Origin: Dimorphilus gyrociliatus
Taxonomy: Eukaryota; Annelida; Polychaeta; Dinophilidae
Reading direction: 5' to 3'
DNA length: 64,000 bases
Assembly (NCBI GenBank): GCA_904063045.1
Contig: CAJFCJ010000010.1
Span: forward strand, 1-64,000
The position numbers and the translations under genes are program-made. The notes under the pieces are model-generated. The model saw only the letters and a list, made by a program, of their open reading frames with translations, had not been told where the DNA came from and did not search any database. Positions within the stretch are counted from its first letter, which is position 1, and the number at the start of each line of letters is the position of its first letter. Below are positions 55,386 through 64,000 of this stretch, in pieces.

Positions 55386-58300
55386 TCAAGCGACAACAAG
55401 GGGTTCATCATCGGAAAATCCTCTGATTATAGGAGCGTCATCAGCATCTGTAAATGTTAATTAAAATGTTTTCAGAATAACAAAATACACTTGAATGGGT
55501 CGAAAAAATAGTTTACCCAAGTTATTATCAGTTGATATAACTGTTGTACCGCTACTGCTATGATAAATTGAATTTGCGTAACCAAGTAAACTTCTTTGTA
55601 ATCTTCTGTGTCTCATAACAAAAAATACCAAAATTGCTACTAGGACGATTATTACTATGACAGCAACGATAGCGATAGGAATTGCCAAATTACTAGAGGA
55701 TTTAGATTTATCAGAGTGTTCTCCAACTTGTCCAATACGGCATATTGGATTAGAAAATTCCCCTGGGTAGTTACTTTCATACAACTTTATACGTATTCTA
55801 TAGCATCTATAATGATTGCTTCTAATCTATTTATATAACAGAAACGAGACAAGATTAATTTTTAAAACGAGGCCAAATTAATTCAAACCTTGATTTCTTT
55901 ATCAAGTTGACCACGTGGAATAGAAGTTAATTTGTTGCAAGTATGTTCATCTTGGTTTTTACATTTGTAGATAATATAATTCTAGATATAAAAGAAAAAA
56001 CAGTAATTAAATACTTAACTTGATAAAAAAAGTAAACAATATTAAATGAAACGTACATATGATTCTATTTCAGTAAGGTATTCAGGTTTATTCCAGATAA
56101 ATCGGATAGTGTTTCCTTTTTCGAAAACTTTGAATCCCGGAGGAGCTTGGATTACATTGTATGAGAACGACTTTGGCTCTGAGAATGAGCTTTGTCCTGA
56201 TATTTTTACTTTCCAGTGATACTTTGCGCCAGAAATAAGATTTTTTATTGTTTTTTTAGTAAACTGTCCTTTTCCTTGGGCAACTTCAATGGAATAATGA
56301 TCACCCGAATCGTCTTTACCAATAACCATCGTATACGACTATATCGTAAGAAAAACATCGCGATAAAATAGATAAAGAACAATATATATAAATACTATAT
56401 TACTTTTGGTGCCTTTTCCAATAGACAATTCCATTTCCAAGAGAAATCGGCCGAATATTGTAATAATGATGAATTTTTAAAATTTCCAACGCGAAGGGAA
56501 CTTGGCGGTGAATTATAATCTACAAATATTATTTATAATTAATAAATGAAGCAAATTTTCTTAATTTATCAACCTTCTCTCGTAGAGAATGTCTGAATAG
56601 GAGATAGTTCACCAATCACATTGTGTGGGCCTGTTACTTGCAACATATAAAATATTCTGAGACAAGATGGCAATTTCAATTTCCCAATAGTAATTGTCTC
56701 ATTTTCAGTTTTGACATCTTTTAATGATATTTTTTCAACGTCACGATGATTAAAATCCAAATTATCTAATAATTTATATTCCGACGTCCAATAAAAGGTG
56801 TAAGTCTATACAAATAAATCAATAGTATTGTTATTTAACGGTGTTATTTTCTGTATATTAATTTAAAAAAGTACAGACGTATTTCTTATCAAAAGCTTGA
56901 AAAGAAATTTCGTAATCGCTTTTCAATATCCACTCAATTTCTATATTAGTAGGAGCTTTAATCGCCTCTCCTAATAGATAAAATAGATAATTCTATAATA
57001 GTAATAATTATTCTATAAAGAAAAGAAAACAATACCTGCAGTTTTGAAATGCTTTCTGGTCGAGCATTGATCGGAGCTTCCTTTAAAGTGGAATATAAAT
57101 TCAATAGTATATTTCATTCCAGGACTAAGATCTTTAACTATTAAAGAAGAACAACAAGAAAACGTCAATTATTTAATAAAATTATATTAATAAATATTAT
57201 TACGATGATATGTATTTTTCAGGGACTTTATCTCCAAATTCCTTGCAAATATATCCAAATCATCTGGTATAAGTTTAACGTCAAGTTTATTAACATCATT
57301 TGCATCCGAAAACTAAATAAGGAAAATAAACACAAAGCCTAAATTAAAACTATTAAAAGGATATATTTGTTTTTCTATACCAATATTTGGGGAAGTGATT
57401 TCATTAGATGAATTAATTTAACTGTAGGGCATTGTTTAATTTTTACTTGAACTGCAGGGGAAAATTTTCCTTGTCCTTGATCGGTAAAAGGTAAAATCTA
57501 TATCGAAAAAGAAAATAATATGATGATTATTTAATAATTTTTCGTCAACTTTTCCCAAAATATATAAAAATATCTTACGTGTATAAGATATTGCCCCTTT
57601 GCTAAATCAATTGTTTTTCGTATTATATTGCCAAAAATATCATCTTCAGTTATTTCCAGTTGTTCTGTTTCGCTTAATTCAGGCATTTGCACATTTGAAA
57701 TGTAAACCTTTGATAAATCAATTATGAAATAATAAGATTAATATAATAGAAAGAATAAGGCAAGTTTTATTAATAAAAAGAAAAAAATTTACTAACTTCG
57801 TAGTAGTTAACTTTAAAATCAGGCTTTTTCCAACTTAATATAGCTTTGGAATCACCTCCTTGAACGCTAAATTGTTGAATAACTTTTTCGTATGTAGTTT
57901 GAAAGCGATATGTTGCATCGCTAACAAAATATTTTGTATTGTTGATTATTAGATTTGCGTATAGCTAGATGTAGAAAAAAAATTCAATTATTTAATATTA
58001 ATAAATTAACATACAAAATATTAATAGATAATACTTACAATGTATTTTACATGTGGTATTAAATTAGGGATGATAACTTTATGGCTAGCTTCTTTTGCTT
58101 TGTAAACAATTGTTTTATTTAATCTTGATGCTCTGTTAGAAAGGATTGAATTATTCGATTTTATATTGGCATTTTATTATCTTTTACTTACGGATTCCCC
58201 ATATCAATAATTTCCATAAAAACTTTCATATCCTCTTTAGTATCCTTTATAGCAATATCAAATTTAACGGTCTTTTTAAAGGATGTTAATGAAGATATGT

Positions 58301-61300
58301 GAAAGGAACCTGATGAAAATTGATTAACAACACAAAAGAAAGAAATTACTAATTTAAATTTTAGGATAATAATTGAAAATATACCGCTATAGCATTTTTC
58401 ATCTTCGTTGCTAGGACATTCGGGAAACATATTGCAAATTTCACTTCTTAGTATACATAATGATGAACCTATACAGTTATATTCGTCGAATTTACAAGTT
58501 CTTGCTGTTGAGTTGGAACAGCCTCTCTCATCCGCTCCATCAGCGCAGTCTACTTTGCCGTCGCAAACTTGTTTTTGAAGAATGCATGATGAACATCTAA
58601 AGAATTTTGGCGCTACACAGCTGTCTGTAGGACAATCGAATTCATCGCTGTTGTCGTCGCAATCTTTGGCTCCGTCACACACCCAACTCGATGGCAAACA
58701 TTTAATACTGCCAGTTAAACAATGGAAAGTAAATTTTGGACAAACACTTGGATCTCTAGTAGTTATCACTGCTTCTGTCGCATTTTGAGAACAACTTTCT
58801 TCGTCACTACCAATTCCGCCATCGTGACAATCATTGATTGAATCGCAGACGTACGAATATGGTATGCACCGATGATTTCTACAATGAAATGATGTATAGT
58901 TGCACATGTTATGTGGTTTAACAGTGGTTGTTATCTTTGGACAATTTTCTTCGTCAGATCCATCCCAGCAATCGTCATAACCATTACATTTAAGCGATTT
59001 ACTAATACAAATCTTAGTTGTTTTGCAAGAGAACTCAGTACTGCTACATTTATTCTTACAGCCAATCTCATCAGAGTTATCAGGGCAGTCCTTATAATTG
59101 TCGCAGCGCCATGAATTAGGTATACAGTCTTTGGTACTATTACATTGGAAGGCTTTACATACTGAAGGTGGTTTTGCAGACGTAAAATTGAAAGTTGGAC
59201 AATTAACTTCATCAGAACCATCTTCACAATCCATGTCTCCATCGCACACATAACTCATTGATATACATTCCGAATTACCGCAGGTAAATTGTGTACTTTT
59301 GCAGATTTCTATTAAATAGATATTTAAATAAATTATTAATATTATAAAATATCTTATCTTACTTTTAGCACAATTTTTTTCGTCAGATTTATCCAGACAT
59401 TCTGTTACATTGTTACATTTCCAATCCAAAGGTATACAAGTTGAACCGCCGTCGCATTGAAATTGCTGTGCTGTACATACCTTTGGACAATTTCTCTCGT
59501 CGCTACCATCTCCGCAATCATCTTGGCGATCGCATTTCCAAGAATCAAATATACATTTCTTATTGTCACATTTAAAGAAATTTTTCGGGCAGTCTCCCTT
59601 ACCAGCCTCACAACCGTCTTTAGTAGGTGTTTCTCCTTTTTCGCATTGGCATATTTCATTGTTGTCTTTCACAGTCTGTTTATTTCAAATAATTTACGTT
59701 TACTATTAACTGTATTTAAGTCTTTCAATTACAATACCTTTTTCGTGAAAGTATCTGGACAGAGACATTTTTCTGCCGAGCCATTAATTGGTGCTGGTGG
59801 ATACTTTCTTAAAGAATTCCTAATAGGAACTCTTCCGCACAGATATTTACAGGAACACGACGCATTTCCAGCTTGTGAGGATTCAGAGAATAATTTGATA
59901 TCCATAATATTAGTAATGTTAGCTAAGAATACACGATTTTTAGCGGATAGATAGCGGAAAGCCGACATCTTATCAGTAACGTAAATACTATTCGTTGTCC
60001 AATCAGTCCAATACACTTCGGTTTTGAAAACACTAATAGCGTATGGATGAGGAGAGGCTTTAAATTTTACGGGAACGGTATGTCCCGAAGGATATGTCGA
60101 AAATTTAATATTTTTCGTAAAACCATCAACCCAATAGAGTCTCTGTAGATAAAAGAATGAATTATAATACATTAATTAATTAAGAAATTTCAAAAAACTT
60201 TATAAGGATGATAAAAAAACATACTTTTGTCGATTCGTCTACAGCCAATCCATTGGGCCATTTAATACTACCGGTTTGGACAAATATTTTTACATTCTGA
60301 CCATTCATATCACTAATCATTATACGAGCATTGGCCGACCAATCACTCCAAAACAGTAATCTATTTTATTAAAAACTTTTCATGTAATAATCTTTTCTTT
60401 TTTTAATGTAATAGAGCATGCATGCTCTTACTCACCCGTGTTTAGGAGCAAGAGCAATACTTCTAGGCTTTTCCAATAGCTTCGGATTCTTTTTAGTATT
60501 TTGAACAACAACTCGTCTGAACTTTCCTCTAGTATTTATCATTTCAATTCTTTTATTTCCAGAATCAATCCAATACAAATTACCGCCAAGATAGTCCAAA
60601 GCTAAGCTTTCTACGTTGTCCAATCCTTGTTTAATAAGGGTTTCGGTTTTAGAATCTTTGTTCAAGCATAGTCTCTATTATTTAAAGAAAGAAAACGAAA
60701 TAATTAAAGATATTTATAGATATTTATATTTTAAAACAAACTTGAATTATATCAAAAATAGTATCTGCCCAGTACAAACAATTTTCATTATAATCGTATT
60801 CAACAGCGGCAATATTTTTTAATCCACTGATTACTTTCGTTGTTTTATTAACTCCAAATTCATAACGGTATATAGATGATTTTGTCGAATAAAGCATAAA
60901 TTCCCTCAGTCTACTTGATCTTAATAATTCAAGGCAGAAGATTAACGCTAAACCTGTTTCCTAATTATTTTAGCAAGCTAACCTGCACATTATCTTTTCA
61001 GGCTCGTATTCGAAGGCTAAACCACCATGGCAAGTATTTCCAGCAACACGACGATAACTATACGAAATGCAAATTCATTAATTATGATCTAGAGGTACTT
61101 TTTGTATAATATATATAAAGAATTACCCTTTAGTTCTATAGTAATAAGATCCAATTGGACATTTTTGTGGTCTATGACTAATTAGCTCACTCTCTGATAT
61201 TCTTGGATCTCTACTGCATGTAGATTGCCATAAATAATCCTTTTTATATCCGAAATCACTGTCAGTTTTTATTTTATATTATGTATATATATCATAAAAA

Positions 61301-64000
61301 TTAATTGGTCAATAATTATTCAGTTAATGTACTACCATTCAAAATCTGATGATCGACAAGAACAATTTTTCAAGACTTTTTCATCGTTGTATGTCTTCCC
61401 ATTATAGCAATTGGAGTTAGCTATTCTACGCTTAAAACTCAGCATTCTACCCAATAGACAATGGGAAGCCCTAGAAGATTTGGGATTCCAAACCTTATAG
61501 TCACTTTTAACACACGTTCTATCTATAAAAAGTTATTTTACATTTAATCTTTTTTATCATTATTTATATATTCATAGCTTTTTGAACTTACTAAACAGAG
61601 TGTTTAAAACAACTTTTACTAGAACCCAACTATGGCGTTTATTATAGAGCGATCCAAATACCGAGAATGTTGTCGTATTACTGCCAGGTTCAGTAAGGAT
61701 ACCATATATTTGAAGTTTTTCTTCATTGCTAAAGTAGTGAGGATACCAACTTTCCCCTTCATCAGTTGAATATCTAGATATGTAGATAATGATTGTAAAT
61801 ATGTGTTTAATCGTAATTTCTTTAAAGATTGCTTACAGAATCTTATTGGTCGGCTCCCACTGTTCAGCAGCAACAATAATGCCTCCATGATCACCAAATT
61901 CAAAGAAATGAGAACCGCTTAGTGTCTATGTTACAAAGAATAGGTAAACAAAAAGAGCATAGCCAATTAAATTAATGTTAACCTCTCTCCAAATATAGCC
62001 GCCATCGCTACTAAAGTAGACATTAACATCTCGACCAGAAGTATGGTCCATGTACTTTCCTAAAGTACCAGTTGCCATAACATACCCAGGTGCAGATGCT
62101 TTAGAGAGAATAGGAACACTCCTAGATTTGGGATGTAAACTGTGGTAGTTTTGAGACAGATGCAGATAACACTTCCAGGACTAATTTGGAGTATAACAAT
62201 ATTTAATATTTTCATATTATGTTTTTTTCAAGACTTACGTAGTAGCAACTAGACCTACTTCCATTTCTTCGAATTCTTGGGGCATATATATAATACCAGT
62301 TTCCTCCTTTATTCATAGTTATATATGATTGTTGATTAGTTGCAGTGATGTTTGTCATATTAACTACGGAGGCTATAAAATATCCTCTAAGACCTTCTAC
62401 TTTATGCACGTCTGCGAAAGGTCTGGTCACATATTCCCTATGGAAAATAATAAATAGGTTTAAATATGGAGCCAACAAAAAAATATTAGCTAACCTCAGC
62501 CAACTTGAAACATTAGATTTTGGATTGAAATAGACAACATTTCTTAAAGATAAAGAATATATAAGTCCAGTTCCATCGCTTGTATATAGGTTATTCTCTA
62601 ATTGTCCATCACTCCTTTTATGAGAACCAACAATCATAACCATACCTTCACTTGCATCAATAACGTAGAATTCCTACAAATGCGTTTTTAAAATAGACGG
62701 TATTATTTGCACTAACTAGTTTTTTTATCGTGAATAAGAAACACTTACAACAATAGGTTCAATGTTATTTGCTTCACTGGGATCGTTATTCTGTCAGAAG
62801 TAATATTTAATAAATATAGATAAGTTAAAATTTATATTTTACCGATGGTTGAGTTAATGCTGGAAATGTTGTTTTTTGGAACTTTTCATGAATTTTCGCA
62901 ACCCATAATTCAAGTCCAGTTTTCTTCTGTATTTATAGAAAATATGTTAGAATGATTATACTAATATATTTCCATATATTCTATTAATTGAAATATTTAC
63001 TGCTCGTTTAGTTGCAAACATATACTCGTCCTTTACTTGAAAATCTACTACTCCACTAAGAACTTTATCGAACCTAATATAATTATTATTTTTATAAACG
63101 TTAATATTTGTGTCAACGAATCCAGTCCTTTGAACGTAGAGAGTGTTTTCAGTCCTATTTTTGTAAAATTCATAAATTAAAGAGAGTGTAAACGAATATA
63201 ATTGAAAAAAATTTAACACTAACAAAAAAAACTCTTTTACGCCATAGGAAACAATTTTCCATTTGTATCCATAATCTTCAGATACCCATAAACGAGTTAA
63301 AAAATTCTCATCATCAAAACCAAATATCGTATGAACTTTATTCGGATGAAAGCTTATTTTTCTTGGGACAAATTTAAGTTTGTGCTTGGTTGTACGTTTT
63401 AAGTAGGTTTCGCTCGTCCATATGTATTTGTTTTTTATGTCCGTAACAATAAACTAAATATAGATTAATTTTATTGTATAGCACAACGTTTCTCAATAGA
63501 ATATATATGTGAAGGAGTGGGTTTACAGTACTTACGTTGCTGCTCTTAAGAGGTGAATAATAAAATCTATCAATGTTGATAGTCTCGTTGCCCTAAAATA
63601 AGAAAGTATATATGGATTGTAAATCAGTGTATGATAATAGTTGAAATTGCTTACTAGCTTTTGTTTTTCAAACGTTTTTCCGTAATTTCTGTGTATAATA
63701 AACAATAGATAATTACACATGTCATCTTATTAATTATCGGTAATGTCAGAGGCATACTAACCGAGACACATATAAAATACTTTTAAATTTTTTTCCTTGA
63801 GATTCAAGTGGTTTTGTTAATGCGATAACAACATCGCTGTTCTCACCAGCCCAATGTACAAACATTTGAGAATTATGGTCATTGAAATCAAACTATTGAG
63901 GAAAAACAGAATAATTGTGCAATGAAAGTAATTATTTAATGAAATTATTTACGCATAATCCATAAGTAGCTGAATATACAGTATATATATACAGCATACT
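55386..64000 (-). CDS. SORL1: Sortilin-related receptor SORL1/LR11 (5' end beyond the window)
   Basis: Thirty-six exons, from a partial one at 63953-64000 down to 55386-55447, give 2,076 residues; human SORL1 has 2,214. SORL1 is a type I sorting receptor moving cargo between endosomes and Golgi with retromer and GGA adaptors. Domains in protein order are a VPS10 propeller (about 61130-64000; [22 protein letters not shown]-terminal Cys motif [10 protein letters not shown]), a YWTD propeller (59900-60910; LYWAD, LYWID, FWSDW, LYWVD), an EGF-like Cys segment, and nine LDLR class A repeats (58385-59675; human has eleven). Fibronectin type III domains (55889-58309), a TM helix and a cytosolic tail follow. 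The tail keeps YANSIY (human FANSHY, retromer) and the acidic GGA site [10 protein letters not shown]. Several introns are stop-free multiples of three. Confidence 0.95.
58385..59675 (-). other. LDL-receptor class A repeat block of SORL1 (nine repeats)
   Basis: Exons 59363-59675 and 58385-59308 encode nine repeats of six cysteines ending in the Ca-binding SDE signature (for example GSDERNC, KSDEKNC, NSDEIGC, ADERGC). Repeat 9 is degenerate (NEDEKC). They are separated by one 54-bp in-frame intron (59309-59362). Confidence 0.93.

Overview
This window is eukaryotic, very AT-rich and gene-dense. Nearly all genes are intron-containing with many introns of only about 50-90 bp and ordinary GT-AG boundaries, and the proteins are plainly animal: CK1alpha, PWP2, V-ATPase subunit c, anoctamin-8, CPEB1/Orb, class B GPCRs, ABCC transporters, C1orf43 and SORL1. 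The combination of a compact AT-rich genome, a TMEM272-like gene and lineage-specific GPCR paralogues suggests a small-genome spiralian, perhaps a dwarf annelid such as Dimorphilus; that species guess is inference. No bacterial, viral or transposon genes were recognised. Exon joins below were made by hand from splice signals, reading-frame closure and remembered family sequences. Every complete multi-exon model sums to a multiple of three.

Layout, left to right. At 198-391(-) is the first exon of an unidentified acidic protein running off the left edge. CK1alpha-like kinase is at 1333-3536(-) and PWP2/UTP1 at 5557-8800(-). PWP2 lies head-to-head with V-ATPase subunit c at 9134-9681(+) across a 333-bp promoter. 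A TMEM272-like PY-motif membrane protein is at 11467-12640(-) and ANO8 at 13380-16556(-). A very short CPEB1/Orb-type RNA-binding protein is at 19157-20380(+). Four paralogous class B-type GPCRs with a somatomedin-B-like N-terminus fill 21331-32419 (one +, three -). A single-exon 1,839-residue zinc-finger protein is at 33678-39197(+).

The right part holds two ABCC transporters flanking a C1orf43 (NICE3) orthologue at 44052-45255(-). The minus-strand transporter (39539-43632) is short, MRP4-shaped, and has lost essentially all catalytic motifs of its second nucleotide-binding domain. The plus-strand transporter (45848-54873) is a long MRP1-type protein. It carries a duplicated coding cassette in its second membrane domain: exons at 51334-51554 plus 51639-51728 total 311 nt, and a single exon at 51875-52185 is also 311 nt with the same flanking phases. 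This looks like a mutually exclusive exon pair and is the most interesting signal here. SORL1 occupies 55386 to the right edge (-), 5' end missing.

The genes do not form one pathway; this is an ordinary eukaryotic mosaic. Local relationships that look meaningful are the shared PWP2/V-ATPase promoter, the GPCR paralogue cluster with one conserved intron, the ABCC pair, and recurrent AGATGGCGC-type (CTCF-like) motifs between genes.
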